Made by a program: the position numbers and the translations under genes. Of a stretch of 64,000 bases of DNA, positions 24,165 through 47,600 are shown piece by piece (position 1 is the first letter of the stretch; each line of letters opens with the position of its first letter). The notes below the pieces were generated by a model. The model had not been told where the DNA came from. It searched no databases and was given only the letters and a program-made list of their open reading frames with translations. The stretch spans positions 1,658,375 to 1,722,374 of the forward strand of contig JAKZAN010000002.1 in assembly GCA_023053545.1 (NCBI GenBank), written 5' to 3'. The stretch is from Lepidurus packardi. Its lineage: Eukaryota > Arthropoda > Branchiopoda > Notostraca > Triopsidae.

Positions 24165-24466
24165 TTATTTTTAAAGACAAATTGTGTTTTTCTCTACCTT
24201 TTTCATTACTTTGTCAATGTACTAATGGACAATATTTTGAGCCTGCCTTTTTATTATAGAAAACTAGTATCTTTTATTTTCAATAAATGTAACAAAAGTT
24301 AGTTTTTTTCCATTTTTTATGTATTGTCCCTCAGCCTACCCCTGATCGCATTAAATGGAAGGCATGCACGAGAATAATGCGAAATTCTGTTTCTTTGGAA
24401 GAACAGTGCTCCGCAAAGCAATCGATGGTAAATTTTGGTGTCACGAAAAAGCGGATATTTGAAATG
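24165..24466. other. Spacer and TCTP 3' flank
   Basis: 302 bp with no gene. TTTTATT at about 24273 gives a minus-strand AATAAA that could end TCTP about 190 nt past its stop. Confidence 0.5.
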
Positions 24467-25280
24467 TTAACACTTTTCTTCCTCCAAACCATGCTTGAAG
24501 AACAACATGACTGGTCGACTTTCTCCGTCGATGTCGCGGTATTCCATAAGAGCTACCATACCGTCAACGTCCATACCTTCTCCAGTGAAGAATTGCAGGT
24601 CCTTGAATCGACTCAGCAAATCTTTCATGACTTTATTCATATTGGATTTGAACATGGCGATTTCTCCGGGGTTGGTTTCTTCCATTTTCGCAACTAATCT
24701 ATTAACATCACATTGAATATTAGTCTTTACGTAACAAAATGAAGCAAAAGGGTTCGTACCGCTTCATGTAGTCCTTCAAGTATTCGGTGTAGGACTTCTT
24801 GTCACCAAAGGCGAAGCATTCAACAAGGCGATGGTTCAAGACAATGTCACAACCAGATTCAACAGCGTCTTCAGTTCCTTCATCTCCATCCTCAGCTGAA
24901 GGGTTTGCGCCGTCCAATAAGATTTCGCCATGTTTCCTCGACACATGCTGTGACGAAAAAATCACAATTAGCGCTATTCCTTCTACTTAATTCAATTTTG
25001 GACCTCTACCTTGCCCTTAACTTCATAGACGACTCCATCGACGAGCTTCATGGGGTAGGTGTCAGAGAACATCTCATCGCCTGCGAATCCATAGGAAAAT
25101 CTCGAATTACACACACGAAAGCAATATGCAAACTTCAGCTGTCACAAGGAATGTAAACAACCCGTAACACATCTGCTTTTAACAGTCATCGAGTGTCCAT
25201 CTCGGTATCAAACTTTCCAAAATGACGTTTTAAAGAAGCAATTTTAACTTACCATTGAAAATATCCTTGTAGATCTTCAT
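24467..25280 (-). CDS. Tctp: Translationally controlled tumour protein (TCTP)
   Basis: Four exons (25280-25253, 25080-25010, 24947-24760, 24698-24467) give 172 residues, the family length. MKIYKDIFNGDEMFSDTYPM opens the protein. The first TCTP signature region reads VESGCDIVLNHRLVE, followed by FGDKKSYTEYLKDYMKR. The second signature area is MEETNPGEIAMFKSNMNKVM, and the C-terminus is FFTGEGMDVDGMVALMEYRD to LEEEKC. TCTP is an abundant cytosolic calcium-binding and growth-linked protein; in flies it acts on Rheb/TOR and in DNA damage responses. Its mRNA in animals usually starts with a pyrimidine tract, which I cannot confirm here. The start codon lies 192 bp from the divergent methyltransferase start. 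Confidence 0.97.
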
Positions 25281-25472
25281 GTTTGAGAGATGTTTTTCGA
25301 TAAAACTCGCACGAAAAGGGAGATAAACCCACCTTTACCACGGCTATCGTGAGAAAGGCCGAGTACCGATACCGTATGATCGATCTGCACAAAAAGATGA
25401 TATTGATACCAAACCGCTTATTTACCTAGAAAACCCCGCTAAATGTAAGTTTTGAACTAAAGTCGCCCTACA
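25281..25472. promoter_or_regulatory. 192-bp bidirectional promoter of TCTP and homocysteine methyltransferase
   Basis: Only 192 bp separate the two divergent start codons, so both 5' UTRs and core promoters must fit here, unless a leader exon lies inside the partner gene. A CACGGCTATCGTG inverted repeat lies near 25338. Confidence 0.6.
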
Positions 25473-26503
25473 ATGCTGATTTTGGATGGAGGTTTAGCTT
25501 CCCAGTTACAATCCCAAGGATTTCCTGTCGAAGGAGACCCTTTGTGGAGTGCTAGAGCTTTAGTGTCCCAACGTGGGCTCGAATCCTTGTGCCAGGCTCA
25601 TCTTTCGTTTCTCGAAGCAGGCGCCGATATAATCACCACGGCAAGCTACCAATGCAATGTCCCTAACTTGAAAGATACCTTACACATTTCAGAACATGAA
25701 AGCATTCGGCTGATAAAAATATCCGTAGAAATTGCGCACGAAGCATGCCAAATCTATGCCAAAACGCACAAGAAGCCAACGTTCGTCGCAGCTTCCATTG
25801 GACCTTACGGAGCTTGCCTTCACAACGGAACGGAATACACCGGCTTTTACGTCGACACTATGACTACCGATGAGCTTAAAGTCTGGCATCGTCCTCGTTT
25901 TCTCGCTTTGTTGGAAACCGACTGCGATTTTCTCGCTATTGAAACCATTCCAGCATTAAAAGAAGCCCAAGCACTACTCGAGCTGCTGCACGAGCTTGCT
26001 CCAAATCGAAAAGCTTGGATCAGCTTTTCGTGCAAAGTACATGCAAACATTACCTCACTGCAAAACCTAACCCTTTTTTGACTCTTTCACTAGGACGATA
26101 AACGGACTTGTCATGGAGAAGTCTTCTCAGAAGTAGTTAATCATTGCTGGACCAATAAAACACCCGGATTAGTGGCAATTGGAGTCAATTGCACGTCTCC
26201 AGACGCTATTCAACCCCTAGTCCATAGCTGTCACGAGTCTAACGCGCAATTTATCCTATATCCCAACAGCGGAGAAGTCTGGGATGCTAAAATGGGGTGA
26301 AATTCGTACACTTAAGTTCACTAAAAACATTTAAATAGTTCAAATTAACTGCCATTTTTAGGTGGAATGGGTCGAAAACCGTTGGAAGTTTCCTAAACTT
26401 CGTACCACATTGGCTCCAGTTCCAACTGTTCGCCCTAGGTGGCTGTTGTCGCGTGCTTCCGGACAATATTACTGCGTTATGCGAACTACTTAGTCAGAAG
26501 TAG
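25473..26503 (+). CDS. Homocysteine S-methyltransferase
   Basis: Three exons (25473-26036, 26094-26296, 26362-26503) give 302 residues. The barrel opens with MLILDGGLASQL, then SARAL, GADIITTASYQ, VAASIGPYGACLHNGTEYTG and DFLAIETIPALKEA. Zinc ligands are in place: Cys221 in AIGVNC and Cys284/Cys285 in LGGCC. The family moves a methyl group from S-methylmethionine (or AdoMet in some members) to homocysteine, making methionine in the cytosol. The GVNC and GGCC placement and the lack of a betaine-specific extension favour the S-methylmethionine-type enzyme (MmuM-like) over betaine-homocysteine methyltransferase. Exon 1 carries two thirds of the protein. It is divergently paired with TCTP. Confidence 0.95.
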
Positions 26504-27433
26504 TTAGAAGTCAAAGTTAAATTAGAAGTCAAACTTAGTTAAGTAGATGGGGATAAACACGAAATTTTCCTTGTAAGCTTTAGAATCAAACTCGGGTGGT
26601 TTTCAGAAAAAAGGGGATTGATTTATACCGAAGAAGACAGCACTATATACTCCTTACTCAAATTTCCAAGTAAAGCCAGCCACACTCACAAAAAAACAAG
26701 AGTTAAAAACAAACACAAGAGAATATCCAGGTTAACGCAAAAGCTAAAGCTGATACAAAGGGCTTCGCATGTTTGTAGTTGTAGTTCTTGCTGTTCATCA
26801 GATTTTAAGACCCCACTTTCCCTCCATTTGCGATTAAACTTGCCGGCAGTGGGTAAAAAAAATCAATTTTAAAAAACCAAAGAGGGGCCCAGAAAAAGGA
26901 ATTTCACGTGCCGATCTTTCACCCTATGACTACGCCGAAAATTATGTACATAACGAGCCACAAAACAGCCAATGACAAATCGTTTTCCAACCTAACTTTT
27001 TTTTCGCCCCGCCCCACCGGAAATAACCCTTTAATATTTTTTTTTTTTAAGTACAGCCCTGACTGAAATCTTTGAAGGAAAAACATACAAGGTTTCTTGG
27101 GCAGAGATGAGCGAGCACGATAGGCAGAGAGGGAAACAAGAGAGCAATAATAAAGGGACTTTTGTTTTTTTGAAAAGTTAATTGGAGTAAAACAAGGAAA
27201 TGGGCGTGCTCTTTTGAAAGCAACACAAGTAAGGCTGTCAACTAAGAAGAATGACTGTTCATTAACGCACATTTTAACCATACGAGATATACAAAAAAGC
27301 TTTCCCCCATGGAAAATCAAAGAGAAAATAAATCGGAAAAAGTAATAATAATAATAATTATAATGAAAGTTTTAAGCCCCTGTTTTTTTGTTACGCGAAA
27401 GAGTTTACAATTCATTGTTGCAAGGTTTATGCG
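26504..27433. other. Convergent 3' region between the methyltransferase (+) and misshapen (-)
   Basis: 930 bp of 3' UTR and spacer. An (AAT)n microsatellite lies at 27342-27358 and a TTCATTGTTG motif at 27411-27420. No gene. Confidence 0.6.
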
Positions 27434-38591
<11,158 letters not shown>

Positions 38592-40051
38592 TTTGGGTTA
38601 AATAAAATCCTTGGAAATTGGTAGCGAAGCCGTGTAATAAACCCTGGACTAATTTAAGGGTTACAACTGAACTAAAGACACGCAGAATTCGGGTTTTTGT
38701 GGGATAAACGAAGCGTTTTTTGGAGTTTACATCACATACTTTAGGGTTCTGGTAGAACGTGTATAGTTGAGATTATAAAGTAGTTGGGCTGGTTGATTAT
38801 GGTTCACTAAACACGGGAGGCTAATGAAAGTTGGCCGTGTTTTCAACCAAGGCGAAGAAGCAGAAAACAAGGAAGCACAAGACCAACAACCCCTCCCCAT
38901 TCACTGTCTCAACTTTTGATGGCGAATTCCTGGCAAATAAATACGTAGGTGGGGGAGCGTCATTATAATGTACGGATTAAAAGCATGGGGAAATTCCACA
39001 TGACGAGGAACAAAAATTGAGACACAAATATTAGCTCCAAGTGCAGCACTTTCAAACCATAAGAACCAGCAGAAAGCACTGTCAACTTAATCGGTCGCCA
39101 TTGCTGAGCAGCACACAGCTGCAAGCAAGCGAGGTAAATGGAATTAAGGGGAGGAAAAAGTTCCGCCGATGCCCTCTACTGGCTCCAAATTTAACTATTA
39201 TCATTGGGAACGGGGATTACGATTTCGCCGGATGAAAATGAAATAACAATGCTTGTTTAAAGATAATTATGTTTAGTAATGGTTATATTTTTATTGAGCA
39301 TAATACTAAATTTTATGCCTGGAATTTTTATGTTTTTGTTAGTGTATTTATTTTAAGGTTAAGGTAGTTTTAGACAGTCTAAAAAATTCAAACAATGTAT
39401 GACGTCTTATTCGACCAATGAAAGCGGCTTTTGCTCTAGCTAGCCCCGGATTGGCCGGAAGTTACCAGGCGGGAGACAAACGACGTGCTTTCGGACAAGT
39501 CTAAACTCCCGCACCACTGCGACGCGTCGTAACTGTTTTTCGCACTGAAGGGGGAAGGTGTTATGGAATCTCAAATTTTGCGTGTTTTGACTTCCGTGAT
39601 GGCTTTAAAAGTGACTGTGTGTGATTGTGTTAAATAATTGTGTTAAACTAAGTACCGAAAATTCGCGAACTTAACTATCTGCCAAAATCCGCTTCTGAAA
39701 CTCAGCTTTAAAGGCAATCGTTTAACATTTTCATCTTGTTATCCTTCTCAAGAATTTCCTCGAGCTGTTTTTCGGTGTTGGAGTCACCCTAGTCTACCTA
39801 TATTCCTCATTTCCGATGTCTTTTCTGGATCCAACAATGAATTTTCCAAGTTAGTGAGATGGCGAGCAGCAAAAACGTATGTCAAACGTTCTGTTTTTCC
39901 TTCAAGGGACTCCTGGCGTCGTCACAAGCGAGCTTAGGGGGAAAGAGAACAATATAAGTTTGAGAAAACAAGTTAGGTTCAAGTTGCCTGTTTCCCAACT
40001 TTTGCGCTCCCTAAACATATTTTTTCTTTTCTGTATTGTTGAAACGAGGTG
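38592..40051. other. Upstream region of misshapen
   Basis: 1.46 kb with no supported gene. It includes a third perfect GGGAAATTCC kappaB site at 38988-38997, about 400 bp upstream of the ATG. A promoter-like patch at 39415-39560 has CCAAT (ACCAATG, GGATTGGCC), CpG-rich sequence and, on the minus strand, CTTCAGTGCG resembling an initiator. It may hold the misshapen transcription start, joined to the coding start by a leader intron. Confidence 0.5.
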
Positions 40052-41504
40052 CAGTAATGCCTCAGATAACGAATGCATCGCATAACGTTCCGCATTACGA
40101 ACGCGAGCACAGGCCGATATTGTTCCGCATAACGAACGCGGTCCCACATTACGAACCGCACGCACGCTCAGTCGTGTTTTGTATATTTGAAATTTGTGGA
40201 AAGTTCAGTGCTTTTTTTAGTGTTGTCAAAACGTCGCATAAGAAGACCGTAAGTGGGAGGAGCAGAAAAGCACTTACTGTTGAAATTAAGCAAGAAATCA
40301 TAACAAAAAAGACTTGCAGCTGAAGATAGAATGACAAGATCAACCATAGGAACAATTTTAGCCAATAGAGAATCAATCACGAGAGCTAAGGCGAGCTAAG
40401 GTGGCGAAGGGAGTCTCAAGGGTTTGTTCACCGTTGGCATTGTCGTACACGGTAGATTCAAGTGCACCTAATACAGAATTGTTGAGTTAAACCACAAGTA
40501 TCCCTCATCAAATAGGCCATCAACAATCGAAATAAGTATTACATTAGAAACGCCAAAAGAGAAAGAAACGAAATTCGAACTGCAAACTTTGAATTTTCCT
40601 AGTGGACATTTTATACCAATCTATGCCCCGTAACCATCGCTGAACAAATTTTGCACTACTTTTGACCAGAAAATTTTGGTGTATATGTTTCTGATGCTGG
40701 TGTATCCTTAAATTTGAAGGTCGACGGTTCCTTTCAACTTTCCTTCATAGTTTCGTACAATTTCCTCAACTTGTTGGCCGGAATTGTAAAGGTGGTCGAC
40801 TGCAAGGTGCGTTTTGGCAGCAAAGCTAGAAATCCAGCTCCAAGTATTTCGGTTCGTTTTTCGAAGACTTGAGAGGTTAGAGTAGCATGTAGACAAAATA
40901 GGGAAACTTTTGTAGTTATGGGCGAGGAGTACAACCACTTACCCTCTCCTATCGGAAGTAAGGAAATTCGACTCCGACGAATAATTTTGTTATCACATTC
41001 GTTGTTTTGTAATTCGAGATTAGGATCTCGATAAATAGGCGCAATCCATGATTGGGAATGCCGTTTTGATGTTAGCAGAAAAGTATAAATCAATCATGAA
41101 AGCTAAAGTACCCAAGGGGGTCTCAAGAGTTTGTTCACAGGTGCACATAAAACCGATTAGTGATGAAATGGAGAGGTTGCTATTAGTTTGGATTTAGTTT
41201 GTGAGACAGCTATGGTCGTGTATGAAGAGCTTAAGAGACCCACTCCAGGAACAAGCTCACAAGCTTTAGAACAGGAAGAGGTCAAAGTCAGGAGGGGGTG
41301 GTTTTTCATAGGTTTAAGAAAAAAAGTGGCATCCACAGTGTCGTAATGCAAAATGACAAGTTTTCGCGATTTTGGACTGTCCTCGGGAACAGATCAAAAT
41401 TATTCCCATAGTAACTTATGGGAAACGGCGTCCCGCATAGCGAACGATTGGCATAATGAACGCCGTCCTGGAACGTATTGCGTTTGTTATGCGAGGCACC
41501 ACTG
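40052..41504 (+). mobile_element. Decayed Tigger/pogo-like Tc1-mariner DNA transposon
   Basis: The left end CAGTAATGCCTCAGATAAC (40052) and the reverse complement of the right end CAGTGGTGCCTCGCATAAC (41504) form imperfect terminal inverted repeats, with further GCATAACGAACG-like subterminal copies. Inside, two scraps fit a CENP-B/Tigger-type transposase N-terminus: ALTVEIKQEII followed by STIGTILANRESIT (about 40275-40380, interrupted), and SDEMERLLLVWI then VYEELKRPTPGTSSQA and RRGWF (about 41158-41305). Stops and shifts break the frame, and the DDE catalytic part is missing, so the copy is inactive. Both flanks show TG instead of the usual TA duplication. Confidence 0.75.
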
Positions 41505-41633
41505 TGCAAAATTTGTATGGGAAATTTTTTGTTTCAGGAGTTTTCATTAAGGTATCAATTTGCTTTGTATTTCCAAAGGCAGCAACAAAGAAATAAAATT
41601 CCCCAGATGGAGTTTCCAAACAAAATCAAAGTC

Positions 41634-44600
41634 TTATAATTCAGTTTCCATGAACTGATAAGCTCTTTCTGATCCCATAAGTTCATCGAACAAGCATTTC
41701 TGATCGCCACTGCGGTCTCTGGCGGGGTTATGAGCTTGATTGGAAGGAAATAATCCGATCCCGGTACTCGAATCACAGGCCGCCAAATCGACTAAACCCA
41801 ACAAACTTGTGCTGTGCAAATGAGCTTGGCAGTATCGCAAAACCGATTGGGCTAAATCGCCGACTGTCCAGTGACGGTCCAAAATGAGTCGACAAACAAT
41901 ATCCAACTATTTAAAAAAAAATCTTTACTAATTCTTCGTTGTTATTATTAGTATTGAATTAAGAATTATTTTTCTATGCTAGTATTTACCTTAACCACTT
42001 GTGGGCGTCCACATGTGTAATAAACCAAACAAGGCGCGTCACATTGAGAGGCTGCGAGCCATTGAATCATAGCTTTTAGCTGGGGTTCTCCACTTTGCTT
42101 GCCACAGCCCCAGTTCCCTGTGACGACGGGTCGAGGTCCGTCTGATTTCAAATTCGTGAGTTTTCCATTCGCCACCTAAATAAAGTACGCAATTAGAACG
42201 AATAAAATCTGTAGAAAATATGCTTTAAAAACAACAACAATGAAAAGCCGTGCAAGACCAAGCACACCAAGACTGGGAGGAAAAGAATCGTTTGAATCAA
42301 GTTCGAAGGAGTAGTGAAGAAAAAGAGACGGTCGGAAATGGCGATAGGCCAGAGGGCATGAGAGAAGTGAGAGAATGTTTCAGGACTGTTTGGACCTTAC
42401 ACTGTTGGTTGCAGGAGGTAAAGATGAAGGTTTATCGGGGTCCAAATCTTGTAGACTGGGCATGGAAGTGCTTCTTTGGGCGGACGATACTTTGGAATCG
42501 GGTTTGGGACGTGGACTAGCTGACCTTTCGTCGATCTCGCAAACCGAGAGGTCGAGGGACCCGCTATGACTGCGGTAGAGCGAATCGTTGCTCTTATTCT
42601 TCAGGATTCCCTTCCTGGCAACCGAACGGGTCAGTTTGGTAGGGAAAAAGGGACTTGGGGTACCGTAAGTACCGGGGCTTTGGAGGTTCTGGGTCGAGCC
42701 ATGTAAGGAGGTAGTGGTCGGCCATTCGCGGACGATGTCTTCAACGATTTTCTCGGCCATGGTATAGCTGAAGCCCTCGACCACCTCGTTGGTAAGCAAC
42801 GATTCCATAGAAGCCTGGAAGTTGAGGGTATCGATACTGTGGTGACGTCGGTAGGGGAAGATGGAAGGTAAGAAAGGGAAGACTTCCGTATTGGCTCCCG
42901 AATCGGCTGAAGGGGAGACAACGATGTCGGGAAGATCGGGGTTGAAGAGGGGGAGCGTGAGCTGGGCGAATTCCATGACGGCGGGTACTGAGTTGGACCG
43001 GGCGCGTTGCGGAGGGGTGTTTTGGATGGCTTTGGATTTGGAGTGACGCTGTTTGGTGGTTTTAAGTAGCCATGAGCCCCGACGTGTTCGTGGTGGCGTT
43101 GGTTGAGAGGGAATCATTGTTATGGGCTCAACGGATGATTCTTGGCTGCTGTTGGAGTCGGCTTTCTTTGTAGGGTTGGTGGGATCGTCGCTGGAAGACA
43201 GGGAGGTCATGCGGTCCAGCAGGACTACGTTGGTGGGCTTCTGATGGGTGACACTTGGCTGTTTTGCAAAATGAACAATAAACGAAACGCGGAGCGACAT
43301 GAAAGACTAGTCTTGGGTTGGCAACTCAAGAATTTATGTAGCCCGAGAAACGCTGCATTCCCGGTTAAGAGCTTTAGCCTTCGGCCGGTAAACTTGGTAA
43401 TACATGCCTATATAAGCCTAACTTGAGCCACGACTTGGGTTTAGACTTCGAGAAACTGGCGCTTGCAAGCATACTCATGGGCTCTTTGTCTAACGGCTCT
43501 TTTAAACCCACCATATTTTATTCAATATAATTTCTTTCTAATTCACTCAGAAACTAAGGAAATGGCTACGCATGAAAGCACTTTTAACTACAATTAAGCG
43601 TATTCATTTAAATCTACCTACTACTCTTGCCAATGGATATTCTATGTGCCTCTCACTAGCGACCTTTGCCTTTTACCACCGCAGAGTTGTTGGATAAAAG
43701 CGAGGATTTTGTTTTGGAAGCAACGGTCAAAAATTAATTGAAAAATTGATGTAAGAAGTTGACTTTTTGGCTCAAACATTAAAGTCGTTGAGTTGCGAAC
43801 CCTAATTATGTTTTTCTTTTTCTAATAATATAGGGTAAAAATAAAAGCAAGTCACGTGGTCAGATTGAATCAAACAAAGACGTTTGGGGATCCAAGGTAT
43901 CAAATCCAAGCCCACTCTCACCAAGCAATCGCAATTGTGGAAAATCGCGTCTTACCTTGGGCTGAGACTGAGCTGGAGTCGGAAATGTAGGAAGAAAGTT
44001 GGACGCGGGGGAAGAAATAAGCTGCGAAACTGTCGATCGTCCGCTTTCAGGTGGCAACACATGCGAATGTGTTGTTTGCGTTGAAGGTTCGTGGTCATTG
44101 TTAGAGTCGACGATAACGGACAAGCTTCTCAAGTTGTGCAAGTGCGCGTTACTTTCTTCCCGGGTCCAAGTTCGACTGCGTAAGAACGCTAACGCTTTCA
44201 TACTTTCCGCACGAGTTAGTTTTCCTGCATTGAGAGCTCGTTTGACCCACACGGTTGCTTCGACCACCCATTCTGTATTTTCGTTAGCAGGTGGAGCGAG
44301 CGTCGTTTTGTTCTTGGAAGGTAGAGTTACTTGGAACTCACAAAAAGGGTCCTGGTGGTACTCCCAGGCTACGGATGCTTGTGTCCGCATTGCCGGGACA
44401 AAATGTGGTGAGTCAGTGGTCGCGTCGTCATCGTTGGGGTCAAGGCAGTTAAATTGGACGGTAGGAATGGCAGTCAGTCGTACTGGTTCTGTGGATTTGC
44501 AGGCCGAAGTACTTACCGGTGAACAGGGTAGGTTGCCTGGCTGTTCGGCAAGGAAGTCCGGACGACGTAGTTGAGGCGCGTCTTTGGCCAGGATTTCCTT

Positions 44601-47600
44601 AGCGACATGCAGCGCGAGGCGCTCGTGGTGGTAGACGGCTTCCGAGAGGCTCTGCGAGCGGAGACTCAGCTTGGAGGCGTGGCTACTGTGTTGGGCGGAG
44701 GTCCCGAGTTTGATATCGCTCGGTTTGATGACACCGGATGGTAAATGCTCGATTCCTAAAGCAATACTAGCGAAGGAATCGCTGAGGGTCCGCTTGAGTA
44801 AACTGTGGGCGAAGCGGAACAAAGCCAAGTCACGTGGACGGAGTTCTTTGCCTTCCGGGTCTTCCAGCCAATGGCTGAACTGGTCGTACATCTCGTCTAA
44901 TTCTAGAGAAAATAAAATAAAATTAGTTGGATGCGTTTTTGTGCGAAATCTATTAAGGTTTTATCTTCTAATTCCAGTTTAAGCTTTGTGTCTTCTTACG
45001 GCTTGTGATTGGCTTGATTGAACAACTTTTGTACTATACACAGCCAATAGAGAATCGAGAAAAGTTGTCCGTAAAAGCGGAATTCAGTATCGGAGACTTT
45101 TAGCATGGACAGAAAAGGGACTGATTTTAAGGACCGAGTAAGTCTACTGGTAAGCCGAAATACAGTGAAATCCGCTTAACACGAAATCGAAGGGACCGGA
45201 ATATTTTTTCATGTTAAAAGGAATTCGTGCTAACAGATATATGTAAAAAACCTTGTTAATTAAAAAACTGTCGTGATAACAGAATTAATATTCAAGTTTA
45301 TACTTGTATATTGACAGCGTATACATTTTAAAGCATAAATAATAAATTTTAAAGCATTTTAGCAGACTGTAAATAAAAATGAATTGTTTTGACTGCCCAC
45401 GAACTGTTGGGGCGAGAAAGACAAAAATTTTAACTTAAAAAAAGTCATGGATGTTGGTAAGGCTCTACCATCCTTCCCATTGATAGAAGGAGACGGTTGG
45501 TAAATAGATAAAAGTATTTTGTCGTCCAAAAATATTTTGTCGTAACAAAACTACCTTGTCGTTCCTCCGAGAGGCGAAATATGTTCGTGTCAAGTGGTTT
45601 GTTTCGTGATGAAGGGAAACAAATGTACGGAATTACACAGCGTGTTAAACGATTTTCACTGATGATAGAAAGGTAAGCCGGAGTTGTGCAACAAGTAGCC
45701 GTATACTTGAATTGCTAGGAATGGCCAATTCTTACCTGAACTGAATTCCGAGCTAAAGCTGTACCGCGATGAATCCCGTTCCCGCTGGGACGTGCTGCGG
45801 CTCCTGGAACGCCGATCCCGGAAATAACGCAACCACTCCCGTTCGCGTTCCAAACCATCGCCCGAGAATCCATCGTCTTCATGGTATTCGTCCTCCAACG
45901 CAAATCCTCGACTAGAGCAACTTCTCCGTAACCTGCCAAGTTTTCTTAGATATAGGTTCTTTTTTGTATCCAATTTACCTGTCATCCGAATCGGAACTCG
46001 ATGGCACTTTCTGCGGATGGGACTCGGCGCTATCAAACGACGTGTTGTTCGACGATGAATGGCAACTTGTGTAATCCGAACTATCTTGGCGGTGACTTGC
46101 TGCCATATTCCGCGATTTGGGGATCGTGTTGTTGTTTGTTTCCAGGTCCACAGGTTTTTGTACACAATGGTTCAGACTAAGGGGCTCCGTACGGCCTCCA
46201 CCGTACAACAGCGTGGTTGACGGTGACTCCAAGGGCGACTCTCTATCGCTAGTCATCGTTGATTGGTCTAAGGTCTTACGCAAGGTTCCTACTACTAAAG
46301 GCGTCCTTCCGTGTCGCTTTTTCTCAGCGGGAAGTGTTTGACTGTCCGTGGAATTGCTTTCGCATAAGGTTGTGCTCCGCGTGACGTTCTGACTACAGGG
46401 CGTGGACACGGTAGGCGTACTGACTTTGTCTTTGAGTAGCGCCCCGTTCTGACGAAACCCAGTGAAGGCCTTATTTAGTTCGCGCAAGATTTCATCTTCC
46501 TCGAATTGACGGATGGGGCAATCGCTGTAATCCTCGGCGTCTATGCAAATGCAGGAGCTCTGGTTGTTTCCTTCCAGACTCTAATTTAAAAAAAAAACGA
46601 GTAGTACTCCCATTTTAAATTTAAATAAAGAAATGCATTTTGTTTTCCAAATATTTAAAATTTTAAATGTCTGGAATACAAATTTGCCACGCTTGAAATA
46701 AACAAGAATATTTTAGAATAAACATTCTGAAACATTTTAAAACTTTAGGATAAGTACTTGCCGTAGGTATTCCTAGTATTTCTGGTCAGTGTCAGAATGT
46801 GTTTTGAAAAAGTTATGGTCGTTCTTTTGTGTGGGTATTTTCAAAATATTGATGAAAGCTGTTTTTCCCCAAGTAAGTCACCTCATTTTTGTCCATTTTG
46901 GGTTAAACAAAATTTCTCATCTTACCTGCGAGTCTATGGAGGAATGGAAAGTTTGGTGTCCGTGAATGGTCAAAGCTTCGTTATCTTGCAGAGCTTCCAC
47001 AAAAGGCAAGGTGCAGGCCAACAACTCGGGATTTCTGGTCAGTTGAAGGCATTCCTGTTTAGGGAAATACAAGAAAGTTGGGACAAATTATGGGGAATTT
47101 TTTTTTATTTGAATTTTCTAGTCTCGACTGATTCGGTACTTTTTTTCTTCCCCTGTCTTTGCCTTTTTACGACGGTAATATACTTGAGTAAGTCCGTGTT
47201 GCAAGACTTGTCCTCCGATATGTGGACTGACGAAGCACACTTGGCAAGTGCCTTCTTCAGCATCCTGGATGCGGCCTTCGTGGCGGATTAAGACGGGACA
47301 CAAAGGGCGACGACTCCCCGTCCAATCGCACAGAGTCAGCCACTCTTTACTCGACATCACCTAGATACGATATCGGGACTTATTTACGATTACGACCAAA
47401 AACCGGATCGGCAATTAAAAGCAGCGTAAGACCAATAAGGCACGAAAACATCGTTGGCACACAGCGAAAAAGAAAAAAAAAGTTTTTATCATGACCGAAT
47501 ATGGACTCACCGAAAAACAATGATTAATGCCCATCGTGCTCGGTTTTTGAAAGTGCTTCTTACAAACCTGCCCCCTTCATCTGTACTTTTTTGTTATTTT

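Noticed and set aside
43999-44574. 191-codon plus-strand open frame
   Set aside because: Exact antisense of the large PARG-like exon 44902-43956, which has consistent phases and family context.
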